Shown here: piece after piece, positions 9,219-16,557 of the stretch
Numbering within the stretch: the first letter of the stretch is position 1
How the letters are laid out: the number at the start of each line of letters is the position of its first letter
Assembly (NCBI RefSeq): GCF_018390515.1
Contig: NZ_JAHBBK010000001.1
Coordinates: 496,001-560,000, forward strand
Length of the DNA: 64,000 nt
Source: Mucilaginibacter sp. Bleaf8
Lineage (GTDB): Bacteria > Bacteroidota > Bacteroidia > Sphingobacteriales > Sphingobacteriaceae
Direction of reading: 5' to 3'
The notes under the pieces: model-generated
Database searches by the model: none
Told to the model about the DNA's origin: nothing
The model's input: only the letters and a program-made list of their open reading frames with translations
Position numbers and translations under genes: made by a program

Positions 9219-10016
9219 ATGAGTAAATTCTGGACATATTTAAAAACCAAAGACTTTCGTAATAACTTTTTAGCCGCCGTTGGTTCGGTACTGGCCGTAA
9301 TATTAATTGCTTATTTGAGTTTAGGTTATTATACCCGCCACGGATCTGGCGTACCTGTACCTAAATTAAAAGGACTTTCTATTGACCAGGCACGCGCCAT
9401 AATGGAACAGCAGGGCTTTCGTTACCAGGTTGATTCCGTTTATGTGCAGGATCAGGCTCCGGGTACTATCATTGAGCAGGACCCTGACGCTGGTACCAAT
9501 GTAAAGGAAGGCCGTACCATTTACTTAACCATGGTAACAACAGAAGCTCCTGAAGTATCTTTACCAGAGTTGGATCAAAGTACCTACCGCGAAGCCGTTG
9601 CTATTCTGTCAAACAACGGATTGAAGGTTGGCGACACCACTTACCGCTCTGACATTGCCCGTGACCGGATACTTGAAGTAACTTTTGGTGGTCAGATCAT
9701 CAAAACCGGATTTAAATTACCTAAAGGATCAAAAGTTAATTTAGTGTTGGGCGATGGTGCCGGTGCAAATGAAGTTGATATACCCGACTTGTTAAACCAG
9801 GATCTGGATGCTGCGCGCTTTGCTATTCGCGGTGCCGGCTTAACGGTAGGGTCCATTACCTATGAGGGAAGTATTACCGACTCGACAAACGTAGTAGTGG
9901 TATCACAGTTCCCGATGCCTACCGACTCAACCAGCAAAACCAGTATAGGCACGCGTATTAATTTAACCGTTTCACAAGGTAAAAAAACGGATGAACCTCA
10001 GCCCGAGCAACCCTGA
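9219..10016 (+). CDS. PASTA domain membrane protein
   Basis: The 265-residue protein starts MSKFWTYLKTKDF, has one membrane helix (about 16-38), and then carries three PASTA repeats outside the membrane (about 46-115, 116-185, 186-258). PASTA domains bind peptidoglycan or beta-lactam-like ligands in kinases and penicillin-binding proteins. Here there is no kinase or transpeptidase domain, so it looks like a stand-alone cell-wall sensor or scaffold. It leads an operon with rhodanese, mltG, thioesterase and YihY genes. The presence of mltG supports a cell-wall role. An upstream in-frame TTG at 9207 is less likely than the ATG at 9219. Confidence 0.85.
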   Translation: MSKFWTYLKTKDFRNNFLAAVGSVLAVILIAYLSLGYYTRHGSGVPVPKLKGLSIDQARAIMEQQGFRYQVDSVYVQDQAPGTIIEQDPDAGTNVKEGRTIYLTMVTTEAPEVSLPELDQSTYREAVAILSNNGLKVGDTTYRSDIARDRILEVTFGGQIIKTGFKLPKGSKVNLVLGDGAGANEVDIPDLLNQDLDAARFAIRGAGLTVGSITYEGSITDSTNVVVVSQFPMPTDSTSKTSIGTRINLTVSQGKKTDEPQPEQP

Positions 10017-10311
10017 TATCAGCGCAAGGGAGCTGCAACAACGGTTGCAACTCCCTGAACAATTACGCATTCTTGATGTAAGAGAGCCGATCGAATATCA
10101 TACTCATAACATTGGCGGCTTAAATATTCCGTTAAATAAGCTCGCCGAATCAGGCGTTAAATTACCATGGAACATTGATGAAGAAATAATTGTTATATGC
10201 AAGGCCGGATTAAGAAGTGAAACGGCGCAATCCATTTTACAGCAAAATGGTTATGAGAATGTAAGAAACTTAACTGGCGGCTTGCTGGCCTTACGCAGAA
10301 TACAAGAATAA
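9991..10311 (+). CDS. Rhodanese-like domain protein
   Basis: A 106-residue single rhodanese domain with the substrate-side motif LDVREPIEYHTHNI (Asp 29, Arg 31) and the active-site loop VICKAGLRS with Cys 70, so it is likely catalytically competent as a sulfurtransferase. No signal peptide is present. The ATG at 9991 lies inside the 3' end of the PASTA gene (26-base overlap in another frame) and no other suitable start exists, so translation is probably coupled. The sulfur acceptor is unknown. Confidence 0.85.
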   Translation: MNLSPSNPDISARELQQRLQLPEQLRILDVREPIEYHTHNIGGLNIPLNKLAESGVKLPWNIDEEIIVICKAGLRSETAQSILQQNGYENVRNLTGGLLALRRIQE

Positions 10312-10328
10312 ACATACATTTACCTGTC

Positions 10329-11384
10329 ATGAATCAACAATCGCAATCACCTGGCGGTACTTTCAAAAAGTTCATTATCGCACTGGTGGTAATCGTTATC
10401 CTCGCATTGGGTATTACCGGTGTTGTATATTACCTGCGCTATTTTGGCGCCAACGTAACCGACAAACAAGAATATCTATACATCCATACCGATGCAGGCT
10501 ATAACGAAGTGTACGCCAACATACGTGAGCAAGGCATAGTAAAAGATACCACCACCTTTAACTGGGCCGCACACAACATGAACTACGTAAACCGCGTAAA
10601 GCCCGGTAAATACAAACTAAAATCGGGCATGAGCAACCGTGCGCTGATCAACATGCTAAAGTCGGGTGCGCAGGAAGCGGTGAAACTGTCATTTCATAAT
10701 CTGCGCCTGAAAACCCAATTTGCCGGGTCTGTAGCCAAGCAGTTGGAGCCCGATTCTATCGCTATCATCAGCCTGTTGGATTCTACAAAGTTTATCGAGA
10801 AATACGGCTTCAATACCGAAAACATATATGCCATGTTTATTCCCAATACTTACCAGATGTATTGGAATACAACAAGCGAAAAGTTCTTTAAGCGTATGTA
10901 CGGCGAATATGAAAAGTTTTGGACCGCAGAGCGCAAGCAAAAAGCCCAGGCACTTAACTTATCGCCCATACAGGTTTCCATACTGGCATCCATTGTTGAT
11001 GCAGAAGCACTGCATGATGATGAAATGCCTATGATTGCCGGCTTGTACCTGAACCGGCTTAAGCGTGGCATTAAGCTGGAAGCCGACCCGACTGTAATTT
11101 TTGCTACCGGCGATTTTACCATCAAACGGGTATTGAATAAATATTTAAACACACCATCACCTTACAATACCTATCGTAATACCGGCCTGCCCCCTGGCCC
11201 TATTATGATGCCATCCGTTAATGCCATTAATTCGGTGTTGAATTACAAAAAGCACGATTACATTTACATGTGTGCTAAAGAAGATTTTTCGGGTTATCAT
11301 AACTATGCAAGCAACGTGGCCGATCACCTGGCTAATGCACGCCGTTTCCAACAAGCACTTAACGAAAGGGGTATCAAAAGATAA
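10329..11384 (+). CDS. mltG: Endolytic murein transglycosylase MltG
   Basis: The 351-residue protein has one N-terminal membrane helix (about 14-37), a LysM-like region, and the YceG/MltG catalytic domain. The diagnostic block LASIVDAEALHDDEMPMIAG, followed by LNRLKRGIKLEADPTVIFA and later the GLPPGPI motif, is present. MltG cuts nascent glycan strands in the inner-membrane-proximal peptidoglycan and releases 1,6-anhydro ends. In the catalytic block the first acidic position is Asp (IVD), where E. coli has Glu (IVEKE or IIEKE), while the second Glu is kept. I cannot say which is catalytic here. The stop shares one base with the next ATG. Confidence 0.92.
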   Translation: MNQQSQSPGGTFKKFIIALVVIVILALGITGVVYYLRYFGANVTDKQEYLYIHTDAGYNEVYANIREQGIVKDTTTFNWAAHNMNYVNRVKPGKYKLKSGMSNRALINMLKSGAQEAVKLSFHNLRLKTQFAGSVAKQLEPDSIAIISLLDSTKFIEKYGFNTENIYAMFIPNTYQMYWNTTSEKFFKRMYGEYEKFWTAERKQKAQALNLSPIQVSILASIVDAEALHDDEMPMIAGLYLNRLKRGIKLEADPTVIFATGDFTIKRVLNKYLNTPSPYNTYRNTGLPPGPIMMPSVNAINSVLNYKKHDYIYMCAKEDFSGYHNYASNVADHLANARRFQQALNERGIKR

Positions 11385-11791
11385 TGTTTCAATATACCAC
11401 CAAATTACGTGTCCGCTACGGCGAAACCGACCAGATGGGCTATATGTACTATGGCAACTATGCCGAGTTTTTTGAGGTTGGCCGTGTAGAAATGTTACGC
11501 AGCACGGGGCTGACCTACCGATGGATGGAAGAAACAGGTATTATGATGCCGGTACTCGAAATGAAATGCCGTTACCTGAAACCGGCTTTGTACGATGAAG
11601 AGATCAGCGTCAGGGTTACAATTGAAAAAATGCCGGGTGTTAAAATTCATTTTAAGTACGAATTGTTTAACGAGAAAGAAGAACTGATACACGTTGGTGA
11701 AACGCTGCTGGCATTCATTAACATGAAAACCGGCAGGCCAAGTTTAGCCCCTCAAGAATTTTTAGACCAACTAAAGCCATATTTTGAGTAA
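11384..11791 (+). CDS. Acyl-CoA thioesterase, YbgC/4HBT hotdog family
   Basis: A 135-residue hotdog-fold protein with the family element RVRYGETDQMGYMYYGNYAEFFEVGR; the probable catalytic Asp is residue 16. Such enzymes hydrolyse short acyl-CoA thioesters in the cytoplasm. In proteobacteria YbgC belongs to the tol-pal operon, whereas here it follows mltG (1-base overlap, TAATG) and precedes the YihY gene. The preferred acyl chain is unknown. Confidence 0.88.
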   Translation: MFQYTTKLRVRYGETDQMGYMYYGNYAEFFEVGRVEMLRSTGLTYRWMEETGIMMPVLEMKCRYLKPALYDEEISVRVTIEKMPGVKIHFKYELFNEKEELIHVGETLLAFINMKTGRPSLAPQEFLDQLKPYFE

Positions 11792-11800
11792 ATTTGGTGG

Positions 11801-12778
11801 ATGGAATGGCTGCACCGCGTACTGCTGAGGTTGGGATTATACAGGAGCTTTATTGAATGGACCAAGCGGGTTATACTGCCCGGCTTCCGTCCGCTGCCAT
11901 TGTATACCATTGCTGCTTTCTTTTTAGGCGAATTAAAAAAAAGTTCGCTGGTAAACCGCGCTTCATCGCTGGCCTATAACTTTATGCTGGCGTTATTTCC
12001 GGCCACCATCTTTTTATTTACACTAATACCTTTCGTGCCTATATCTCATTTTCAGGACAAGCTACTGGATCTGTTATCTGTAATACTGCCGGGCAACGCC
12101 TTTTCAGCATTGAAGAGTACCATGTTTGACATCGTGAAAAATCAGAACGGCAAGTTGTTGTCCTTTGGTTTCGCATCGGCTCTCTACTTTGCATCTAATG
12201 GCGTATATAACCTGATGCAGGCATTTAATAAATCATCATTAATTGTTGAAAGCCGCAGCTGGTTAAAACGTCGCCTGATATCAGTAGTGCTAACCGTAGT
12301 TATCAGTTTTTCTTTACTATTAGCCATCGGCATTTTAGTTGCCGGGCAAGCGGTAATTAACTTCTTACAATCGCGCATGTTCTCGACCTGGCATTTATGG
12401 CTATATCTCATTGCGCTATCCCGCTGGATCATTGTAGTACTTATCTTCTTTGTGGTTGTATCCACATTATACCGTTATGGCCCAGCGCACAAGCGCAGAT
12501 GGAAGTTTATCAGTCCGGGTTCAATGCTGGCTACAACCTTAGCCGTACTTACATCTTTAGGGTTTACTTACTACATCAATCACTTTTCTTCCTACAATAA
12601 AATATATGGTTCGATAGGAACTTTGATTGTTATGATGATTTGGTTATACATCAATTCACTTATAATTTTGATAGGATTTGAACTCAATGCAAGCGTCGAC
12701 TTGTCTAAAAGGAGCATCAAAATTGTAAAACCGAGGGTTAACAGCTTCCGCACTCACCAGCAACAACGGGCTCATTAG
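11801..12778 (+). CDS. YihY/BrkB family membrane protein
   Basis: The 325-residue protein has about six membrane helices and the family elements SSLAYNFMLALFPATIFLFTLIPF (first helix) and, near the C-terminus, GTLIVMMIWLYINSLIILIGFELNA. The family was once annotated as ribonuclease BN in error and its function remains unsettled (a transport role has been proposed). It is the last gene of the PASTA-mltG operon, 9 bases after the thioesterase gene. The C-terminal tail is short and basic. Family call confident. Confidence 0.87.
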   Translation: MEWLHRVLLRLGLYRSFIEWTKRVILPGFRPLPLYTIAAFFLGELKKSSLVNRASSLAYNFMLALFPATIFLFTLIPFVPISHFQDKLLDLLSVILPGNAFSALKSTMFDIVKNQNGKLLSFGFASALYFASNGVYNLMQAFNKSSLIVESRSWLKRRLISVVLTVVISFSLLLAIGILVAGQAVINFLQSRMFSTWHLWLYLIALSRWIIVVLIFFVVVSTLYRYGPAHKRRWKFISPGSMLATTLAVLTSLGFTYYINHFSSYNKIYGSIGTLIVMMIWLYINSLIILIGFELNASVDLSKRSIKIVKPRVNSFRTHQQQRAH

Positions 12779-12883
12779 TGTATTTTAGCCTGATTATCAG
12801 CACCTTTCAAATACTGTGCCGACTTTGTAAAAAAAGTGAAATTAAAATTTGGCAATTCAGCACGGATTTGTACTTTTGTCCCC

Positions 12884-12971
12884 GGAGAGTTGGCAGAGTG
12901 GTCGATTGCGGCAGTCTTGAAAACTGTTGACTGTAACAGGTCCTGGGGTTCGAATCCCTAACTCTCCGCCA
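12884..12971 (+). tRNA. tRNA-Ser (anticodon TGA)
   Basis: The acceptor stem GGAGAGT / ACTCTCC is fully paired, the discriminator is G 12968 and CCA is encoded at 12969-12971. The anticodon arm GCAGT-CTTGAAA-ACTGT puts TGA at 12918-12920 (reads UCA). A long variable arm follows and the T-arm is GGGGTTCGAATCCC, as expected for a type II serine tRNA. A terminator follows at 12991. Confidence 0.96.
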
Positions 12972-12990
12972 AAAAAATTTTCATCAGAAA

Positions 12991-13024
12991 AAAGCCTGCT
13001 TTGTAAATTGCAGGCTTTCTTTTT
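12991..13024 (+). terminator. Terminator after tRNA-Ser
   Basis: AAAGCCTGC / GCAGGCTTT with a 10-base loop, followed by TCTTTTT, starts 20 bases after the tRNA. Confidence 0.8.
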
Positions 13025-13277
13025 ACATCCAATGTTCTCTTCATTTGTCAGGCCCATCGCTAAAAGACAATGGCGAAAATTGAATTCTCGCTTAACTAAG
13101 CTAAAATGAACATAACATAGTTCCAGCTTAATAGAAAAATGAATGCCGAACGAATTATGCTTTCACTATCAAGTGATCTTAGGCTCTGCTTGATATTAAC
13201 AGGAAAATAAATATCTATAGCAATAAGTAAAATGCCGAATTTATTGCTTACCTTGCATACTTAGTAAATAAATTATA
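13025..13277 (+). promoter_or_regulatory. Leader region of the first cold-shock gene
   Basis: About 250 AT-rich bases without a coding frame precede the small cold-shock gene. Long structured leaders are known for cspA-type genes and this length would allow one, but I cannot show a fold. A partial -7 box TTACCTTG lies near 13248-13255. Confidence 0.3.
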
Positions 13278-13472
13278 ATGCAAAAAGAAGGAACAGTGAA
13301 GTTTTTCAATACCGAAAAAGGTTTTGGATTTATCTCACAGAGTGAAAACAGAAATGATGTTTTTGTACACTCAACTGGCCTCATTGACCCTATTCGTGAA
13401 AATGATTTGGTAACATTCGATGTGGAAGAAGGAAAAAAGGGTCTTGACGCAATAAATGTAAAATTAGCTTAA
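13278..13472 (+). CDS. Cold-shock domain protein (CspA family)
   Basis: A 64-residue single cold-shock domain with RNP1 KGFGFI (about residues 15-20) and RNP2 DVFVH (about 30-34). It is a five-stranded OB-fold that binds single-stranded nucleic acid and acts as an RNA chaperone. Length matches CspA-type proteins. It begins MQKEGTVKFFN, as is usual, which supports the ATG at 13278. A strong terminator follows, so it is monocistronic. Two cold-shock-domain genes lie in tandem here; this one is the minimal form. Confidence 0.95.
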   Translation: MQKEGTVKFFNTEKGFGFISQSENRNDVFVHSTGLIDPIRENDLVTFDVEEGKKGLDAINVKLA

Positions 13473-13493
13473 CACACTATACCAATTTATTGT

Positions 13494-13527
13494 AAAGCAT
13501 TCCCTTCTTTTATGGGAATGCTTTTTT
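13494..13527 (+). terminator. Terminator of the first cold-shock gene
   Basis: AAAGCATTCCC / GGGAATGCTTT with a 9-base loop and a T-run on the plus strand, 21 bases after the stop codon. Confidence 0.85.
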
Positions 13528-13646
13528 GTTATTTAAATTTACTGATTCACTTGTATAGCGGTGCAAAATAAGAAGCCTTGCTACACATACAATTAAAAAG
13601 GCTTGAACCAATTGTAAGATGGTTCTCAAAAACAAATAAATAATCT

Positions 13647-14102
13647 ATGGGTAGATCAACCGAAACATTTAGTAAAAAAGAAAACGAAAAGAAAAGGCTT
13701 AAAAAGCAAAGAGACAAAAAAGAAAGAGCCGAAGAACGCAAGGCTAATTCTGATAAGGGCAAAAGTCTGGAAGACATGATGGCTTACGTAGATCACAATG
13801 GTAACATCACTTCTACGCCACCTGACCCTACAAAAAGAAAGAATGTCCAGTCGGAAGATATTCAGCTTGGTGTACCAAAGCAAGAAGACCGTCCTGTTGA
13901 AACCGTTAGAAATGGAACAGTTGCATTTTTTAACGAATCAAAAGGTTATGGCTTTATCCGCGATCTGCAATCACAAGAAAGTATTTTTGTGCATGTAAAC
14001 GGAATTGTAGAGCAAATTAAGGAAAACGACAAAGTAACCTTTGAAGTGGAGAAGACGCCAAAAGGGCTAAATGCTATAAAAGTAAAAAAAGCAGCTAAGT
14101 AA
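13647..14102 (+). CDS. Cold-shock domain protein with basic N-terminal extension
   Basis: A 151-residue protein. Residues 1-45 are a highly charged, Lys/Arg/Glu-rich helix (MGRSTETFSKKENEKKRLKK onwards) and residues 46-84 form a Pro-containing linker. A complete cold-shock domain occupies about 85-151, with RNP1 KGYGFI and RNP2 SIFVH. The C-terminal domain should bind single-stranded RNA or DNA, and the basic extension could add RNA or ribosome affinity (inference). The layout is one I recall from sphingobacterial genomes. It is transcribed alone, with three hairpins downstream. Confidence 0.85.
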   Translation: MGRSTETFSKKENEKKRLKKQRDKKERAEERKANSDKGKSLEDMMAYVDHNGNITSTPPDPTKRKNVQSEDIQLGVPKQEDRPVETVRNGTVAFFNESKGYGFIRDLQSQESIFVHVNGIVEQIKENDKVTFEVEKTPKGLNAIKVKKAAK

Positions 14103-14116
14103 GCTTAAGCAATTGC

Positions 14117-14158
14117 TTGTACTGTTAAGAAAGTTTGTTCAGTTTCTTAACAGTACAA
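14117..14158 (+). repeat. Long perfect inverted repeat without U-run
   Basis: Arms TTGTACTGTTAAGAAA and TTTCTTAACAGTACAA are exact reverse complements (16 bases each) around a 10-base spacer. It starts 15 bases after the cold-shock gene stop. No T-run follows, so it is not a standard terminator. It may protect the mRNA 3' end, be a binding site, or act in both directions. Confidence 0.7.
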
Positions 14159-14202
14159 ATGCAATATTGATATATATCTTGCTTTCGGGTCAAGTAAAAA
14201 AC

Positions 14203-14237
14203 AAAGAGCGCTGTTGACATCCACAGCGCTCTTTTTA
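14203..14237 (+). terminator. Terminator downstream of the second cold-shock gene
   Basis: AAAGAGCGCTGT / ACAGCGCTCTTT with an 8-base loop and five T on the plus strand, 100 bases after the stop codon. Confidence 0.8.
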
Positions 14238-14352
14238 ATTAGCGCACGACGTTTATGTATGTGTGTGCTATATTGAAGTACTCACTATTTATCTGCCCGT
14301 TACGATTAATTAAAAAACGTAACAGAGAATAATAAATGACTCTTTCACATAA

Positions 14353-14386
14353 AGTAAGCGATCCGCTCAATGGCGGGTCGTTTACT
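14353..14386 (+). repeat. Hairpin paired through G-U wobbles
   Basis: AGTAAGCGATCCGC and GCGGGTCGTTTACT pair fully on a plus-strand RNA if two G-U pairs are allowed. On the minus strand those become A-C mismatches, so the hairpin, if real, belongs to a plus-strand transcript. No T-run follows. Confidence 0.4.
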
Positions 14387-14409
14387 CTATAGACTCTAAT
14401 ATTATAATC

Positions 14410-14649
14410 TTAGTCATTATCGTCAACACCGCGCGTATTCTGTGTGTTTGAATTGCCGTCGCCTAAATCAACATCTAATTGATCCTCGTGGCCGTCATAG
14501 CCTATCATGGTATCTTCCATAGCTATTTTATACCCCTCCTCCTCTTTTTGTTTATGGCTCTCAATATTTGGATTAGTAGTATTTGTATCTGCTGCATTTC
14601 CCTCTGTCGGTTTCAAAAATCCGTTTTCTTTCTTCTGTTGATTTTCCAT
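14410..14649 (-). CDS. Small acidic hydrophilic protein (79 aa)
   Basis: A 79-residue, strongly hydrophilic and acidic protein that begins MENQQKKENGFLKPTEGN and ends in a Asp/Asn-rich tail (LDVDLGDGNSNTQNTRGVDDND). There is no signal peptide, membrane helix or known domain, and the sequence looks disordered. It is flanked on both sides by non-coding DNA and is transcribed alone. I recall similar short acidic proteins in Mucilaginibacter-type genomes but cannot name a family. It is likely real because of clean start/stop placement and an amino-acid bias unlike random frames. Confidence 0.55.
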   Translation of the reverse strand: MENQQKKENGFLKPTEGNAADTNTTNPNIESHKQKEEEGYKIAMEDTMIGYDGHEDQLDVDLGDGNSNTQNTRGVDDND

Positions 14650-15035
14650 CGCTCTGTCTATTAATTGGTATAAAAATTATAATTAGTACATAAGGTTAAT
14701 CTCCCTACCATACTTCATGTTAACTTATAGTTAAAACAATACATAGCTAAATGGTTTGAACTTTTTTGGAATAATCAAACTGTTCTAAAAAGCATAAGTC
14801 AATTCCTAATTATCATACAAATTAACTAGTAGAATTCAACAACGCACCCCGCCTCTCGACAAAGAAAAACGATATTCATAACTGCAATCATCATTGGTAA
14901 CACACATTAAATCAACATCATACCAACTGAAATTTTCACCTTATAGTAGCAATTTTGTATGTGTAAACCCATCGGGAATTAACAGCTAAACTGCACTTAA
15001 TTTTTAATTGGCACGATAATGGTTTAATCTTAAAC
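14650..15035. other. AT-rich non-coding stretch
   Basis: About 385 bases without a credible gene. No recognisable RNA fold or strong -7 box was found. TTGGCACG at 15008-15015, followed by TGGTT at 15020-15024, resembles a sigma-54 site with an imperfect -12 element (GT instead of GC). Confidence 0.35.
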
Positions 15036-15197
15036 ATGAAAATAGTACATCTGAACATCAATTCAATATCAAAAGATACTAAGAAAGATATCATAGTACT
15101 TTTTGAAAGACAAAAGCGCGAACTTAAAGCTGTATATAACCGTTTCAAAGCTCAGGCGACGTTACCTGAAGCTCCCTTTACCGGTTTGATAGCTTAA
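15036..15197 (+). CDS. Candidate small protein (53 aa)
   Basis: An ATG frame from 15036 to the TAA at 15195-15197 encodes 53 residues, starting MKIVHLNINSISKDTKKDI and ending PFTGLIA. The middle is a charged amphipathic segment (VLFERQKRELKAVYNRFKAQ) likely to be helical. It lies in an 830-base region without other genes. No clear ribosome site precedes the ATG, but Bacteroidota often lack one. A 7-base-stem hairpin (AGGCGCT/AGCGCCT, 15221-15240) follows 23 bases after the stop. I do not recognise a family. It could also be a chance frame. Confidence 0.4.
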   Translation: MKIVHLNINSISKDTKKDIIVLFERQKRELKAVYNRFKAQATLPEAPFTGLIA

Positions 15198-15349
15198 CTA
15201 TATATTCCTCCAAGTGAGAAAGGCGCTTGTATGAGCGCCTCATAAATATTGTATGACTTGTTCATACTGATGGTTCCACTGTTATTCGTGAGATAACATT
15301 TGCATTCCTTGAGTCTATTCTTAGACACAATTAAGTGCTACAATGCATG

Positions 15350-15384
15350 TCGACTTTATAGACAGCAGTACTGTCAAGAGTCGA
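15350..15384. repeat. Nested dyad (possible hairpin)
   Basis: Outer arms TCGACT / AGTCGA enclose inner arms GACAG / CTGTC around CAGTA, with a small internal loop. It lies 95 bases downstream of the LamG lipoprotein gene, on whose transcript it could be a 3'-end structure. Confidence 0.4.
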
Positions 15385-15397
15385 TGGATTATTACTA

Positions 15398-15431
15398 TAT
15401 CCCCCAACAACTTCTATCCCCCAACAACTTC
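15398..15431. repeat. 17-base perfect tandem duplication
   Basis: The unit TATCCCCCAACAACTTC occurs twice in direct succession (15398-15414 and 15415-15431) in non-coding DNA. It looks like a replication-slippage product. Confidence 0.85.
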
Positions 15432-15478
15432 GTTCACTAGCACTGCTACCTTTTAGCAACTTCTGAATTCAGCATACC

Positions 15479-16537
15479 TTAATCAGGTTTCTCATTGTTA
15501 TAGATACTCGTTACTTCAGTTGTGGAAAGCACCTTATTATAATAACGAATATCATCTAATGCTCCTTTAAAATAAGAGCCGCTATAGAAGTAATTAGGAT
15601 TACTTGTATCTGTAAAATTGAACTGATCTTTGGGTAACTGCTGACCTATCGCCAAATTTACGGGTGCGGCAAGTTTCGCTGCGGTACCGGCCAAACTTTC
15701 TGTTTTTACCTGTACACCGTCTACATAAAAAGTTATAGCCCCATTGCCTACCGTAACTACGGCATGATGCCATTCGCCGGTAACCATCTTACCCGGATTG
15801 CTGTCTTTATCAAAAGTTGCAGCAGGTGTTTTCAAGGTCATAAATAAAAAATTATCTGCCTGCAACTGGAACTTAAAACCATTCCAACGATTAAGCGACA
15901 TAATGTAATTATCGCCAAACTGTTCTTTTGGCTTAATCCACATGCTAATGCTCAGCATATCAGGATTTAGGGCGGTTTTATATGGCACTTCAATATAAGC
16001 CCCATTGGACAACTCATAAGCGCGATTATCTTGGCCAAAACGATCGGTAGTGAGCACGGGCAATGTGCCGCCGTCGGTATGATTGCCTTCTGTGCCTATA
16101 ATGCCTGACATCAGTATGCCATCATTATGATTAGCGGTTGCATCTTGTGCGTTGCCATTGAACAACCATTTAGCAATTAAATTCTGCGAAGCTACCTCAG
16201 CAATTTGCCGGGCATTGAAAGCGGAAATTGCCCGGCGTAAACTAGCATAAGCATTATTAACCTCCTGCTGGGTAAACTGTCCATTGTTTACTGATGCAGC
16301 CATATCAACCGCCTGTTTCAGATCAGCTCGTGCTTGTTTTGGATACTGGCCTATATCCCGACCTTCCGGTGCTTGTGCGTAAACCTGAGTTATAGAATCG
16401 GTTAGCCGTTTAAGCTCCTGCTTATTGGCGTTATAATCAGCTTCCTGCTTATCTTTTTTACAGGAAGCCATCATTGCACAAATAGCAGGCACTATTGCGA
16501 AATATCGATATGATGTATATATACGTTTACGAATCAT
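15479..16537 (-). CDS. LamG-domain surface lipoprotein of the SusCD operon
   Basis: The 352-residue protein has a lipoprotein leader ending in MMASC (lipidated Cys 26). A short helical FIVAR-like segment follows (about 45-110, LKQAVDMAASVNNGQFTQQ). A concanavalin-type LamG beta-sandwich takes up about 118-348 (IAKWLFNGNAQDATANHNDG, then WHHAVVTVGNGAITFYVDGV, ending LDDIRYYNKVLS). LamG domains bind glycans. As the third gene after susC and susD (20 bases from susD) it probably serves as a surface glycan-binding protein feeding the SusC/SusD importer. No catalytic residues were identified, so I do not call it an enzyme. Confidence 0.85.
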   Translation of the reverse strand: MIRKRIYTSYRYFAIVPAICAMMASCKKDKQEADYNANKQELKRLTDSITQVYAQAPEGRDIGQYPKQARADLKQAVDMAASVNNGQFTQQEVNNAYASLRRAISAFNARQIAEVASQNLIAKWLFNGNAQDATANHNDGILMSGIIGTEGNHTDGGTLPVLTTDRFGQDNRAYELSNGAYIEVPYKTALNPDMLSISMWIKPKEQFGDNYIMSLNRWNGFKFQLQADNFLFMTLKTPAATFDKDSNPGKMVTGEWHHAVVTVGNGAITFYVDGVQVKTESLAGTAAKLAAPVNLAIGQQLPKDQFNFTDTSNPNYFYSGSYFKGALDDIRYYNKVLSTTEVTSIYNNEKPD

Positions 16538-16557
16538 TACTGTGCGTTATTAAATAC

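Larger units (their letters stand above)
14103..14409. other. Gene-free stretch with successive hairpins
   Basis: Between the second cold-shock gene and the small acidic-protein gene there is no open frame. It holds a 16-base-arm hairpin at 14117-14158, a terminator at 14203-14237, and a wobble-paired hairpin at 14353-14386. Confidence 0.6.
15198..15478. other. 3' region of the SusCD operon with hairpins and a tandem repeat
   Basis: No gene is visible. It contains the hairpin at 15221-15240, a nested dyad at 15350-15384, and a 17-base tandem repeat at 15398-15431. No clear U-run terminator for the minus-strand operon was found. Confidence 0.5.

Noticed and set aside
12857-13057. A 66-codon minus-strand frame
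   Set aside because: It is antisense to tRNA-Ser; the translation (GELGIRTPGPVTVNSF) is the well-known spurious product of tRNA-Ser sequence.
15008-15024. Sigma-54 promoter before the 53-codon frame
   Set aside because: The -24 part matches but the -12 element has GT in place of the invariant GC, and it would start transcription at the ATG; kept only as a note.
14936-15148. A 70-codon minus-strand frame
   Set aside because: It lies opposite the 53-codon plus-strand candidate and its Cys/Phe/Ser-rich translation shows no protein-like pattern.
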